A stretch of 64,000 nucleotides of DNA from contig JAECUM010006833.1 in the NCBI GenBank assembly GCA_016617855.1, forward strand, positions 30,995-94,994, read 5' to 3'. Source of the DNA: Megalonaias nervosa. Lineage: Eukaryota; Mollusca; Bivalvia; Unionida; Unionidae. The position numbers and the translations under genes were made by a program. This document shows, piece by piece, positions 47,751 to 59,717 of the stretch (positions are counted from its first letter, which is position 1; every line of letters starts with the position of its first letter). Under the pieces are notes generated by a model that saw only the letters and a list, made by a program, of their open reading frames with translations, was not told the DNA's origin and did no database searches.

Positions 47751-49083
47751 GCTAATCAGTTATGGACACTTTTTTTAGAGGTATACTTCCCTTCATTTGA
47801 ATCATATTGGCAGGGGCATCCATGTTATGTGAACACATCCTGTTTGTTGTATCATTTTCATCTTCATTTTCTGAAGATGATGATGATTCTTTTTCTGATG
47901 AAGATGATGATGATGAGGTCAATATTGTGTTTGTTATTCAAACTCGTAAGATTGTGTAACGCCTATACTCAGTCAACACTGGTACTTGAGGGCGGCTTCC
48001 ATTATTGCTAAGCCTATACACCAGGCTCCCTCTTATCAAACTTTATGTCTTTCTTTTTTTTTCACATACTTCAGTAAATTTGGCTATTTTCCAGATGTAG
48101 TCCAAGTTTACAGCTATTTTATTAACTTGCAGTTCAGGTTGATTTGGTTGACTGGTTTAATGTATGATTGAAGTGGTTGTATCCAGAATATTTGGAGAAC
48201 ATTCTCTTATCTATAGATAGAGAAGCAGTCTGTTTTTGGCAGATTGTAGTCATTGGATGATAATATGGCTGCCACTTTCACCCCTTCACCCAATCCCTGC
48301 AAAATGTATAAAAATGTCAAATGTTGATCTCATTGCTGTTGAGTCAACCAGTTTGTAGTTTATAGTGTACATCAGCATTTTAAACACTGGTTATCAAAGC
48401 TCATTTTTGTTACAATTCAGAACTATTAAAAAAATTAAAAAAATTAACAGAGCCTTGTTTTAAGCACAAACCTAGTTCAGACTGTCACTTTCTCTTGATC
48501 ATTAAAGGGCAGTGAATTTAGCAGTTAATATTCACAGAATTGTTTTTTGCTTAAACTTAATCCAGTATCTATTAAAACTTTATGTTAATTATGAAATATG
48601 CCAAATAATTGGAACCTGTGCCAAGCTGCCTTGGGTCATTGTGTAACCATGAATCTGTTGTTTTTTTTTATGACATCTCTTCCATAATTTGGTGTTAAAA
48701 AAGACAGTTATGGTATCGAAGATAGAACAAGGCCCACCAGATACTATTATACGATAGTTACTAAAATTTATCAGTATTATGTGGTACAAAGTACTGTAAT
48801 TAACCAAAATTGTGAACCATGCTACTATATGCCTTAATTGTCACAACTAACATTTTAGGGGAGTGAGGAGGTGATTTTCTGAAGGGGCTTTGGTTTGGTT
48901 TTATTGTCCATTGCTGTCTTTTGCCCATTTTATTTATCAAGTCACTTTGGAGCTAATGATAAACATCTGATGAAATGCAGATCAAGTTCTATATTTAGAA
49001 TGATAGTGTCATATTTCAGTTTTCAGTCTGTTGCTGCATCTATAGGACAGATGTTGATATGGTGTTCGCATGTATCTACTGTA

Positions 49084-49321
49084 CCAAGTATCACAAAATT
49101 GCACCCAACTGCAAACAGCACAGATCCTGACATGCTTTCACATCACATGCCAGCAGATCAGGACCAGCCTATGCTGATCAGTCTTATGATTTTAAACAAT
49201 TGGCATAGACCCTGATTGTCAGCAGCACATGATGTGACAGCAGATCATAGTTTGGGACTTTCACAATAGAGTATGCATAATTAATGTGTGTATATATATA
49301 TATATATATATGTATATATGG
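49084..49321. mobile_element. Two-hairpin MITE, decayed, with a (TA)n expansion
   Basis: CAACTGCAAACAGCACAGAT and later hairpin arms (CAGATCAGGACC, CATAGACCCTGATTGTC) are recognisable. The 3' TIR has expanded into a (TA)n run before TATATATGG. Confidence 0.65.
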
Positions 49322-49602
49322 TATAGGATGAATCACCCAAATCATCAGGCTGTGATAACATTGTATGTACTTTAACATGTAAAAAAATAAGTTCTGTGGT
49401 AAAGAATTTTGAACCAAACAATTGGTAATTTTAATGCATGCTTTACTAGAAAGAGATTGTCCTTTATGAATTTATACTTTTATGTACACATAAAATCACA
49501 AAAATCTTGGATCGAGTTCCATCGGCTATAAACTCTGTCTCTCTCTCTCTCTACACATACATACAGACATAACAAATAAAATACGATTTCCTCTCTATCC
49601 AG

Positions 49603-49695
49603 ATCGTGGTGCAACCTATGAATTTAGAGTATTGGCCAGAAATCAAGTTGACTATGGTGAACGAGCTGTCACCACGATAGACACACCAGATGGAC
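49603..49695 (+). CDS. Lar: LAR-type receptor PTP, FN3-6 exon b
   Basis: This short 93-nt exon closes FN3-6. The acceptor is CTCTCTATCCAG and the donor GTAAGT, phase 1 to phase 1. The peptide is DRGATYEFRVLARNQVDYGE followed by RAVTTIDTPDG. It matches the vertebrate pattern HKGxxYxFRLxARNxxGxGE and the IxTPE end. The Gly usually found after the Val is Asp here. Inserts between this exon and FN3-7 add a short linker. Confidence 0.92.
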
Positions 49696-51144
49696 GTAAG
49701 TATCCAGAAATTTGATCAGATTCTCGTCTGCTTAGCCATAATTCTTCGAGCAGTAAATTTATTTGGAGTAAAACTTTTCAAACTTTAACATGAATTACAT
49801 TTGACTATCCTGCTTTACATGATTCACCCAATCGTGGCATAAAGTCTTCTGTTGCAAAGTGTTCAAAATTAGCACCTACCTGTACATTCCAGTCCCAGTA
49901 ATTTTGTGGTGAGGTCAATAAAAATTGAAGTAGTTAGTCATTGTTGCCAGTTCACAGTGTTACAAACTTATGAAAAGGAGATCTGGAGGACCAAGAATGT
50001 TTTTAAAGTTGTAGGTCATTCAGGACAGAGAATGACTTAGGGAAACGGGGAGAATACTGCTGTTGCCTAAGATTTCAAAAACTCTGGCAGTGCAAAAACT
50101 AAACCAAACAATTTTGTCCTGCAGCGCTTTAAGTTATTTTGAAGTTCTGTTCAAGTTTGCCAAGAAGTTTGATAAAGTGATATCCACATACTCTATGCAG
50201 AGCTATAACTCACATTCCTGCACACCAAGTTAGGGGCTTTTTGAGCCAGAAATGCATGAAGGTTGATGACTGTTCATTTGAATTCATTGGAAGCATTATA
50301 AAGATCTATATGATTTTGGTCCAAGATAACTGTGATACTAGAATTCTTCTATATGGAGACTGTTTCACCTTGAATGACCTCCAACTATTTGAACTCTTTG
50401 GTGGTTAAAAACAAAATCAGTTACAGTGACAAAGCAGATGCATAGTTCATGGGAATTTTTGAAAGACGAGTATTGTTAGTGTTCATGGATTTGCTTAGAA
50501 ATATTTGATCTTCTTTCTCATGCCTTTGCAGGCAATTTTAAGATGAACCAAATCATCAGATGGCCAAAGAGCCCTTGATACAAAGCATATCAAAATGGCT
50601 GCCAAAATAATTTTTCTGCATTTAGAGCCATTGATAATAACCTCCCTGGTTAAAAGCTTAGATTTAATAGAACCAGCAGGAAAGCAGTATGTGTGATTTC
50701 CTGTTGTAATGCTAATGTTGCAACAAAGAGTTATTGTTACTGCCTGGAAAAAGACACAGAGGTCACTGGGATATTGTGCATTGGAAATTATTCAGAAATT
50801 GTTTGTTCTGCCATCACATAATGTGTAAGCAGATCAAACTCTGTGCCAATAATTCTACCTCTGTTAGATATTTAACACCATAGACCATGATCTGCCCTGG
50901 CATTATGGATGGCAGATCTGGTTCAATCCTGTTTACACTGAGTTAGTTACACATTATATCTAGGCAAATTACGATACAGCAACAGCAAATATCTGCATGG
51001 ATACATATGGACTTTCTTTAGTTTATAAATAATACTTAGTTTTTGATTCTTTCAAATTATGATTTATAATTCTTTTTTCAAGTCATTTATAATTATTTAT
51101 GATTATTCACACATTTTATTGTATTTATTTGCCATATATTTCAG
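49696..51144 (+). other. Intron after FN3-6
   Basis: A 1.45-kb phase 1 intron. It contains one two-hairpin MITE fragment and otherwise nothing recognisable. Confidence 0.8.
50808..50938 (+). mobile_element. Two-hairpin MITE fragment
   Basis: GCCATCACATAATGTGTAAG with CAGATCAAACTCTGTG, then ACCATAGACCATGATCTGCC and GGCAGATCTGGTTCAATCC, are relics of the two hairpins. Both TIRs are lost. Confidence 0.6.
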
Positions 51145-51174
51145 ACAATGTTTTTGCTAATGGCTTTTTAGAAA
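51145..51174 (+). CDS. Lar: LAR-type receptor PTP, 30-nt linker microexon
   Basis: Probable cassette microexon between FN3-6 and FN3-7. TTTGCCATATATTTCAG precedes it and a perfect GTAAGT donor follows at 51175. It enters and leaves in phase 1, joining the C of the previous exon and the CC of the next. Inclusion gives HNVFANGFLE between DTPDG and the FN3-7 start; skipping keeps the frame. LAR-family receptors of other animals are known to use microexons of 4-11 residues to tune ligand binding. I do not know of one described at this exact position, so the call rests on splice signals and frame. Confidence 0.65.
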
Positions 51175-51855
51175 GTAAGTTGAATTAATTACTTGCACAT
51201 ACTGTCGGTATATATTCTGTTGTTTATTTATAACTTTACTAAATATAAGCAGAATTTACCATTCATCATTATTTATGCTCAGGCTTATGTGTTATTGCTT
51301 TTTGTTCTCTTTTATCAGGCAAGAGCTTTATTCTTTTTAGCAGCAAAAAGATGGATTATCCGTGGTTCAGAAATGAAATATAAACTATTTCTTATCATGT
51401 ATAAAAAGCACTTCATTTTTAGCATATAATGCAAGTTTTTATGCAGTTTATATAACAAAATTGACCCTATATTTTAAGGATTTTACACTTTTTTAAACTT
51501 TTTTAAAAAATCTTTTATTTCATATTTCTTTTAATGAATTTTATAATTATTTTCCTTTGATCTTTTCATGTTGTTTTAATTTTTTTTATTTAGAATTGTT
51601 TATCTTCCAAATTTTTTTTACACGTTTATCTTTACAGTTAAGGAGCTTAGTATGTCTTAAACTCTATGCATACATGCATTGCCTGCCAGGAGTATGTTGT
51701 GTGTTGCCCTGTCCATCAATCCTGCTAAGTTTTTTCATTTCGGTTTATTTTGCATTATTTTTATGTGTTCCATGAAGATATTTCTGCTTGATGAACAGGG
51801 CAACATTTTTAATGTAAGAATAACAAGATGTATTAGTCATCATTATATTCAACAT

Positions 51856-52170
51856 CAGTCTGATTCAAATTAGATCTGCACTGTTAAGCATGAAGATCTG
51901 ACAGCCACCGCGGAGGGGTCATGTTCTGGTGACCTTTGAATTAGCAAATGGAGATGCAGCTTTCAGAAATTTGAAAGTGAGTCAAATCATTTGGCATATG
52001 CTCTTCAGCCATACTACTTGGTCTCCCAAATGCAAAGATATAAGACTTCGTCTAATTGGCAGATAAAATTAGCAGTTATGGTAATAACATAGGTCACGAG
52101 AACACGACCCATATTCGGTCACTTTCAGATCTTCACATAGGACAGTGGAGATCTGATTTTAATCAGATTG
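51856..52170. mobile_element. Mutator-like MITE with 9-bp target duplication
   Basis: The ends CAGTCTGATTCAAATTAGAT and, reversed, CAATCTGATTAAAATCAGAT continue pairing for about 78 bp on each side, through GAAGATCTGA and GTCATGTTCTGGTGACC. The direct repeat ATTCAACAT flanks it at 51847-51855 and 52171-52179. Long TIRs with 9-bp duplications are typical of the Mutator superfamily. No coding sequence is present. Confidence 0.82.
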
Positions 52171-52266
52171 ATTCAACATAAGCATAACAGTTATATTCTT
52201 GATATAACCAGAGACAAATCTTTAGGGATGAATTATCATAAAACTTAATGGGCTTTTTATACCTGT

Positions 52267-52438
52267 CAAAATTTTCAGCCCTTCTGTCTGAAAATACTAG
52301 AGACTGTGTCAAAGTCTTTGGCCATTCTGTCTGAAATTACAAGAGACAGTGTCAAAATTTTTGGCCATTCTGTATGAAATTACAAGAGATGGTGTCAAAA
52401 TCTTTGGCCATTCTCTCTGAAATTACCAGAGACAGTGA
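52267..52438. repeat. 43-bp tandem repeat, 4 copies
   Basis: The unit TCAAAATCTTTGGCCATTCT, GTCTGAAATTACAAGAGACA, GTG appears in four copies with a few substitutions each. Confidence 0.95.
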
Positions 52439-52655
52439 GCTTGTACAAAGATGTATGCAATACATTATTTACAAAGTCTTGTGTCTTCTCTTTGAACTAT
52501 ACGTACATTTTGCATCAGATTTTTATGTGATTGGTATCTAAAAAAGTGACATTCCCTCTTGCTCTTTGCACAGAAGATTGATGTTTTGTCACTATTTGGA
52601 GGGCAAATATTTGGGTAAATTGTTTGCCTTTAATGATTAAGTAGTTAAAGAGCAT

Positions 52656-52860
52656 TATAAATATGATTGGTCAATGCAAGATCATCATAAATATGATTGG
52701 TTAATGCAGGATCATCATAAATATGATTGGTCAATGCAAGATCATCATAAATAAATATGATTGGTCAATGCAAGATCATCATAAATATGATTGGTTAATG
52801 CAGGATCATCATAAATATGATTGGTCAATGCAAGATCATCATAAATATGATTGGTCAATG
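52656..52860. repeat. 30-bp tandem repeat, 7 copies
   Basis: The unit ATAAATATGATTGGTCAATG, CAAGATCATC is nearly perfect, with one 4-bp insertion and a recurrent GTTAATGCAG variant. The reading frames across it are a by-product of the period being divisible by 3. Confidence 0.96.
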
Positions 52861-53246
52861 CTTTTAATCTATCACATGCATAGCAATTTACCCAGTCAAC
52901 TGCACTGATTATCTTTGTCTTGCCTACCATCAATATCAAGGCATAATGATGTAAATTGGTCCTTTATCTGTTAATTTTCTCCAGTTGTCCCTTCATCTTC
53001 CATGATTGGTATTATACTTATTGAGTTTATCTCAAAGATCAAGGTCCCATTGATAAAAAATATTAGAAATTATTGTTATATTCATGGCAGGCAGAATAGT
53101 AATATTAAAAGGTATTTTAAAAATTTGTTGTTGCACTTTTCCCATTTGTTTGTTGATTTTATCTGTTAAATGTTCTCTAAATGTTTCACTGCAGCTTTTA
53201 TTTATAAAGTTTTGTTTATATTTATGAATTACCTGCCCTTTTCCAG

Positions 53247-53540
53247 CCCCTCAAGGTGCCCCTCAGAATTTCTCATCTGTGGGGTTGACTGAGACAAGTG
53301 TAAGATTAAGCTGGGATCTTCCAGCTCCAAAACTGCGCAATGGCAAGATCGTGATGTACCAGATACATTTCTATACTCTTTCTGACCAAATCAACGTGGA
53401 GGAAATAAATATAACTGATGTTCAGTATGACCTTAATGATCTTCAAACGAACACCGACTATATTTTCCAAATCAAGGCATATACAGCCAAGGGGCCTGGG
53501 CCTTGGAGTAGCCGCTTACAGTACAGAACATTTGGGAAAC
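53247..53540 (+). CDS. Lar: LAR-type receptor PTP, FN3-7 exon
   Basis: The single exon for FN3-7 is 294 nt, phase 1 to phase 1, with acceptor CCCTTTTCCAG and donor GTATGT. The peptide starts PQGAPQNFSSVGLTETSV. It has the core Trp in LSWDLPAP, the KLRNGKIVMYQI strand, then LNDLQTNTDYIFQIKAYTAK. It ends GPGPWSSRLQYRTFGK. Vertebrate FN3-7 has GFPQN, LAERNGxIxxY, LKPDTTYDxKVRAxTSKGxGP and QxRT in the same order. There are likely glycosylation sites at QNFS and EINIT. Confidence 0.94.
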
Positions 53541-55700
53541 GTATGTCTGTCTGTTGGCAGATGCTATGAAACTAAATTGCATTTGAAATTAATGCATTCA
53601 ATGCATGCAGAGAAGTTTAGTGTGTGCCACCCCTGATTACATTTACTAATTTTTTGTCATGCAGAAATGATCTACCTGATTGACTGTTAAAACGTGTTCC
53701 AGTATCCTTGTATGCCACTAACAGTTGCATGTTGAGATGAGATAATAATCTATGTTGGTAAATCATTGGAATAATTTAATTAACTGAAAAGCATTAATCA
53801 GATTGAATGAGCTTGGCAATAGATATTGTTTTTCATTCAAAATATCCATACTAGAGAAAATTTATGGCAGAGCTATCATGCCTTTTTTTCTTTGAAGTCA
53901 CATAAAGAATTTTATGAGAAAATTTGTATATCTTTTAAAGTGAATTGTTTCTGAACCCTAACACGATGCATACTTGTCCTACAGGATAAGTGTGACCTGA
54001 ACTGAAGTTTTGCATCCATCAGGATGCTGAATAAAGATGTTTATTTGCTTAGTGCACCAGAAGGAGTAAAATATTCAACTGAATTTATATATACTACTTC
54101 TCCTGAAAGACTACTGCTATGAAAGCCAACCCTTTTTGAGAGACTTGATATTCAATGCATAAACAAATCTGTTATATAGAAAGCATACCCTCCACTGTTA
54201 AGACCACTTGCTATGAGAGATAATGGTTTGAGTTTTTTATTAGCCAAAGGGATGGTTTCCCAAACAGATTAGGAAGTATCTGCAGTTTTTCATACCCTTT
54301 AATTTTTCACAAACCATAAATATTTAGCAGTCATAATTTCTTTTCTTCTAATTTTTTTTGTACCAAATAAAGGTATTATTCTTATCATAATTAATATTTT
54401 CAAATATCTGTACTTAGAAGTTTACAGAAAACTATAATCAGTATTTTGTACACCCAAAATGATAGTCATTAGTGTACAAGCCATTACAGATGCTAAAGCA
54501 TCAAGTGAATGAGAGCATTTAATAGCAGACTCAAACTTGATTGGATGAAATTTTTTAAATTATTTTTCTTGTTCATTGGCAAAGAACTAAAATAAAGTAG
54601 CATTACTTTGACAAACTATTTTCCTTAACAACTGATCTGGATTGTTCGGACCAATTGCATGAGAAAACATTGTTTCAGGCTATAAAATTATGACCTATTG
54701 CATGAGAAAAATATTGTTGCAGGGCTATATGACTACTGCATATGAGAACATTGTTTCAACAATAGAACAGTAGCAACTGACATAAGCAGAGCATGGCTTT
54801 CGTAGACTATTCCTGGCAGTCCCATCCTTATTCGTATTAATGTCCACATTTCAGTCATTTGTTTCAGGAATATCTTGCTGCATTTAATGAGATGAGATGT
54901 CAGCATGATTCATACTCATTCCATCAGTGACAAATTGATTTATTGCTAATCTGAGGTTCTTACATAAGATGGAGAGTTTAAAGCTATTATTTTTGTTTGA
55001 TTAAAAACTGAAGCATATGAAACAGCCAGACTTTTCAAATTACGAGTAATCAAAATTCTTTACAAATTTTCTTTATTGCAAAACAGTTCTCTGTAGGAAC
55101 TTTCAATCATTTTAGTTTTGGCAATATCGTAATGTACCAACACTTGTACTGCGTGAATGATGGATAATCCTATGAACAAGACAAACTAAAGCTTCCGATA
55201 CCCTTATGACTGAAAAAATGGGGATGCAAACAAAATTTGTAACATTTCTATTTATTGGACATGTACCATTGTGGACAGCTATAAAAAAAACCCCACCTTT
55301 TTTGTTGAGTCAATCTTGGTTGAAGTATGACTTGGCAACCACTTGGGTGTCTCTGTGCTTGTGTTTCCATCAACCACACCATAGACTGACTTAATTGTTG
55401 ATGTTTTACTTGATTACAGTATATACTTGGTTAGAAGACAAGCCCAGCTGCAAACTATATAGGCCCTGATCTGACAGCTTTTTTATGCGACACCAGATCA
55501 GGGTACGTATTGTTTGCAGTTGGACCCAAATTAAAATGAATATAATATGTTAAATAAAATAAAAACGGGGCAGAAAGTCAGTCTGTTGCATGTTCTTTGA
55601 GACCAAAATATAATTCTGATTTTGTCACTGAAAGAAGACCTTTCCCTTCCCCAAATGTAGCAACTAACACACTCAGTTTTTGTTTATTTCCCACTTTCAG
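53541..55700 (+). other. Intron after FN3-7
   Basis: A 2.2-kb phase 1 intron with one short MITE relative (55417-55548). A weak repeated block TATTGCATGAGAAAA-like occurs near 54655-54750. Otherwise nothing recognisable. The 3' end is a strong pyrimidine tract and CAG. Confidence 0.85.
55417..55548 (+). mobile_element. Single-hairpin derivative of the two-hairpin MITE
   Basis: The TIR start CAGTATATACTTGG, then GCTGCAAACTATATAGGCCC, one hairpin (CTGATCTG against CAGATCAGGG) and GTTTGCAGTTGGACC. It looks like a fusion of the outer parts with one arm deleted. Confidence 0.75.
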
Positions 55701-55727
55701 GGGAAGAGACACAACTTGAATCTGGAG
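55701..55727 (+). CDS. Lar: LAR-type receptor PTP, 27-nt linker microexon
   Basis: Probable cassette microexon between FN3-7 and FN3-8. The acceptor TATTTCCCACTTTCAG is strong; the donor GTACAC at 55728 is moderate. Phase is 1 on both sides. Inclusion gives REETQLESG between FGK and the next domain's PPTPDNV; skipping leaves Gln at the junction. A weak donor and short length would favour regulated inclusion. The peptide is acidic and hydrophilic, as expected for a linker. Splice signals and frame support it; transcript evidence is lacking. Confidence 0.7.
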
Positions 55728-56392
55728 GTACACTGTTCATTTCCTCATTTCCTTGTTGTTTAGCTCTGTTTAACATTGTTATAACCCATTTTATCCATTG
55801 TCCTAGTAAAAAACAAAACCCCAAAAAATAAAAACCACAAGGCATCTACAGACTAAAGCTGGGTAGTGAACCTGTTTTTCTTTTTTTAGAGTTTCAAAGA
55901 AATTTCAATAATTACAAGAAAAGAAACATGTTTTTTGCATTTTTGGCACTCAATGCATACTATGAAACATGTTTTTTAATAGACTGAGGTGTCACTAATT
56001 TTTAGACATGGCAAATTCAAGTCCAAAATTATGTTATGAGAGAGGAGGTAAATTTAAGTTCCTTTCAATAATAGGAAAAATAATGGAATATAGTATATAT
56101 ATATCAGATATGTAAGGTAGTATAGACACTGATAAAAAAATCTCATTTATTCTGTAGAAAAAAATCTCTGACTCCTTTAGATAAGAGGTGTAATTGTAGA
56201 GCTTCATGCCAAATTGAGGAGCCAAACAAAATGAGCACAAAGACAGCAAAATCTTACTTAATGTAGGTGCCAATTATCCCTAATTTATTCTTCCCTAATT
56301 TTCATTTATTTGTTGTACATGTACTGTAAATGCACCATCAGAGGTCACACCTCCAGATCTGGCCATGAAATTGTGATATCACACCTTTATCT

Positions 56393-56606
56393 TGTATACT
56401 CACGTATAAGACGAGTCCAACTGCAGACTGCACAGACACAGATCTGCCATCACATAGAGTGCTGGCTGATTTGGGTCTGTGCAGTGTGTTAGGAGTAATC
56501 AGTGGAATAAACAGCATAAACCCAGATCTGCAGGTGTATTATGCCTTGGCAGATTGGGATCTTTGTTGTTTGCAGTTTGACTTGACTTACAAGTTGAGTA
56601 TATACA
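56393..56606 (+). mobile_element. Two-hairpin MITE
   Basis: Near-complete copy: TATACTCACGTATAAGACGA, hairpin A (CACAGATCTGCC and the eroded partner TGATTTGGGTCTGTGCAG), hairpin B (CCCAGATCTGCAGG and GGCAGATTGGGATC), and end TACAAGTTGAGTATATA. Confidence 0.85.
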
Positions 56607-56744
56607 TATAATTCAGTCATATCTTCTAAGTAAAAGAATTATCAATTGTATCACTGATTATGCCATCCACCCACCCCAATATCTGATTAAACCATGTGTT
56701 AGGAAGTAATTTTCTTCTTCAAAAATACATATCTGCACTATATA

Positions 56745-56945
56745 CTATCATATATACTTGCTTATAAGACAAGTTCAACTGCAAACTGCATGGACCTAGA
56801 TCTGCTGTTGCATAATGCACCATCAGATCTTGGTGTTTGTACTTTGTTAGAGTATCCAACATTATGGACTGATCTGCCAACATAGAATGTGATTGCAGAT
56901 CAGGGTCTGTGTTGTTTGCAGCAGGACTAAAATGCACATAGATAG
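56745..56945 (+). mobile_element. Two-hairpin MITE
   Basis: Starts with CATATATACTTGCTTATAAG. Both hairpins are present but eroded. The 3' TIR is degraded to ATGCACATAGATAG. Confidence 0.8.
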
Positions 56946-58589
56946 TAAGTGATATAAATATTTTGCTGACAATGTGGTGATACATTAAGGGAAGCAGACA
57001 AATAATAGAAAGATTTTACTGAAAACTTAAAAAGAACACTTCTCAGTTAGGGATTGAGATGGAATTCTAATTATTTCAACATATATCCAGTCCAGTTGAC
57101 AGGATTGCCTTCTTCTCTCCTCCCCTCTTCATTAATGATAAACATTTGTTAGGCTTCTTTATGGGTATATGTGGTAATTGATATTTTACCTAAAAGATCA
57201 GCAACTTTATCCTCTAATTATCTGCTTTATTTGTTTGTCCCATTATTCAGATAAAGTCATTGACTAAATCATTAGTCTAAATTTATAGTAATTTATTCTT
57301 TGTTGATGAATTCTTTGTTGATAATATGTTTGAAAGAAAGCTCTTTGATAAAGTCTCACAAGGTATTTATTTAATTTAAATGGAATGTTTTGTAACTTAA
57401 AGCAAACCAAAACAAGCACCTATATTTAGTCTGTAGATGCCATTTGCCCAATGGTTTCTGTGGTGACTGGTGTGGTTCTGGTGGTGTATTTCATTCAGAA
57501 TTAATGTTTAGATCTTTAGTTATTGGAGAGGGTATGTACTATGTGGCCATAAATAAGTTCACAGTTAGTTGGGAAATTATGCAAACAAACTACAGATGTC
57601 TATTCAAATTTCACACTTTTTAAAAGCTGTAGAAATTACTTTTAGCTTGCTAGTTTTGATTAAATCATATTTCAAATTATTCAACTACTATACAGGAGTG
57701 GCTTAATCATGACCCTAGTTTTAATTGATTTTTTAAATCAATCTGCACATGGGTGTTAAGATTCTGACAGTAGTATGTGATAGATGAGCTATTACAGGTG
57801 GAATGTCCTTTCTCAATTTGTATGGAAAACCATAATTCCAGTTTAGAAACAATTTGTACAGATCTTAAATTTAAGTAGTTTTCAATATAATGACTGCTAT
57901 AAGAGATCGTAACCATAGTTAGAAAAAGTGCATTCTATAAATAAATAGAATGTACGAATATTTTCATGGATTCTAGCACAGAAATAGCAGTCAGTTCAGA
58001 GTCATTGGGTCATTCTAGTCGAAGATAAGACCAAGAACAACTCATAGCGCATGCTGTGCAGCCAGAACATTCTCTGCAATCTAACATGGATGCAATCTGT
58101 CATCATTGTTTTTCTCATAAAAAATGTGGTGTAAACTTACAGCTTTACCAATTAATTAAAATGCAGATAGATTGAATAACTCAAATTATTTATGTATGCT
58201 TATTGCTTAACAGAAACCCAGCTCATATACATAATTATCATGGAAAAATATTTGCATTGCCTAATCATGAGCCAACTTCAGTAATGATAAAATATTCTTC
58301 ATAACGAAAGCCTTTAGCAGTTTTACCACTGAAAATTTTAAATTCTGTATATTAGTATTTCATTCAGATAACCAGTTGTACTATTCAAGAAATCTTTGTT
58401 TTGTCTGAGATATGTTTTTAAAAGATAAGAAATGAAAATAAATATATTTGAATTTCAGCTGCACATTACAAAACATAAACATTTTTTTAAAAATGGCACT
58501 GTAAAAAGCTGTCCAGTATTTTAAAATGGAAACTTACTTTTGGCCACATACTTTAACAGTTTACTCAAATAGTATATTGTCATCATTCC

Positions 58590-58800
58590 ACCCCATCCCT
58601 TCAGGATCCTATTCATTCCCACCTTTCAGCCCAATTCATTCCCAGTCCTCAATCCCCTTTTATTTTTACCATCAATCCCATTCATTCCCACCACTTCCCA
58701 GAGTATCACCCTCTATCCCATTCATTCCCACCACTTCATAGAGTATCACCCTCAATCCATTCATTCCCACCGCTTCCCAGAGTATCAGATCTCATCACCA
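58590..58800. repeat. ~40-bp tandem repeat, pyrimidine-rich
   Basis: The unit CATTCATTCCCACCACTTCC, CAGAGTATCACCCTCAATCC has three clear copies (58675-58795) and diverged ones upstream. Confidence 0.85.
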
Positions 58801-58964
58801 TGGGGCACCTCTTTTCATGGAATTTGCGGTTACACAAAGTCTCACTGTAATTTAATCGTCTGTAAAGAAAATGGGAGCACTCCATAGCCTTCTCTTCCAA
58901 CATATCCACAAACTGAGTAGCGACAAATGTCATTTCTTGCAATACCATAAACCTTGATATTCAG

Positions 58965-59382
58965 TAAAATCCACTGTACTTTTAACCTCAAACCCTCTAC
59001 CTCTAGTTCTAAAACCTGAACCTCTAAGTATAAAACCTCATTTCCAAATGCCTAAGCTCTCAGCATGAAACTTAATTCTTCAACCTGAGCATGAAATGTT
59101 CAGACCTCATCCCTAAAATACAGAACCCAATTCCCAGATTTCAACTCCCCAGAGATTAACAAATCTCATTACCTCATCATGGAATATGTACCAAAACCTC
59201 AACCCCTGCAACCAGAAACTCCCAAACCTCAACCCCCACAACAAACTAATACCTAAAACTGTACCCATACACCAGAAGTTTCCAGACCTCAATCCTTTTA
59301 GCATGGAACCAAATTCTCAAACCTTAGCATGAAACCTAATTCCCAAAACGGAATGCCTTATACAGACATTCCCAAACTCTAT
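58965..59382. repeat. AACCTCAACCCC-type satellite, left part
   Basis: Irregular 20-40 bp units built from CTCAACCCC, CAGCATGAAACC and TAATTCCCAAACC. The array continues at 59735-59835 after a SINE insertion. Confidence 0.85.
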
Positions 59383-59399
59383 CCCCTCAGCATGGAACC

Positions 59400-59717
59400 G
59401 CTCCAGTGGCCTAGTGGTAGAGCATCCGCCTCGGATGCAGGAGGTTGCGGGTTCGAACCCCAGCCGAGTCATACCAAAGACTTTCAAAAATGGTACTAAC
59501 AACTGCCTTGCTTGGTGCTCAGCATTAAGAGGTTAGTGTTAGGACTGATTGGCCTGGTGTCAGGATAATGTGACTGGATGGGACATCATGCTACATGTCT
59601 GCGGCATGATGCCCCAGTGCTAAACATCACTATAAACTGTCATACTGCAGACATCGTAGCGATATGACTGAAAAATTGTTAAAGCTACATTAAAAATCTA
59701 AATCATACACACACACA
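59400..59717 (+). mobile_element. tRNA-derived SINE, well preserved, with 17-bp target duplication
   Basis: The head has box A-like GTGGCCTAGTGGTAGAGC and a perfect box B, GGTTCGAACCCC. The body carries GTCATACCAAAGACTTTC, CTGCCTTGCTTGGTGC and ATTAAGAGGTTAGTG, and the end is a short (CA)n. The duplication CCCCTCAGCATGGAACC lies at 59383-59399 and 59718-59734. The intact promoter boxes suggest a recently active family. A diverged copy lies at 5185-5450. Confidence 0.92.

Larger units (their letters stand above)
45999..49602 (+). other. Intron within FN3-6
   Basis: A 3.6-kb phase 1 intron with three two-hairpin MITE copies or relics and a degenerate array. 47760-49080 shows nothing recognisable, apart from a short GATGATGAT-rich patch near 47876-47920. 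Confidence 0.85.
51175..53246 (+). other. Intron between the linker microexon and FN3-7
   Basis: A 2.1-kb intron. It holds a Mutator-like MITE, a 43-bp array and a 30-bp array; otherwise very AT-rich. Confidence 0.8.

Noticed and set aside
52723..52908. Coding region with a repeated YDWSMQDHHK motif
   Set aside because: It is the translation of the 30-bp tandem repeat. Both strands are open simply because the period is divisible by 3.
59400..59470. A tRNA gene, from perfect-looking A and B boxes
   Set aside because: The acceptor stem does not pair and the position before the anticodon is not T. The segment is the head of a longer SINE with a target-site duplication.
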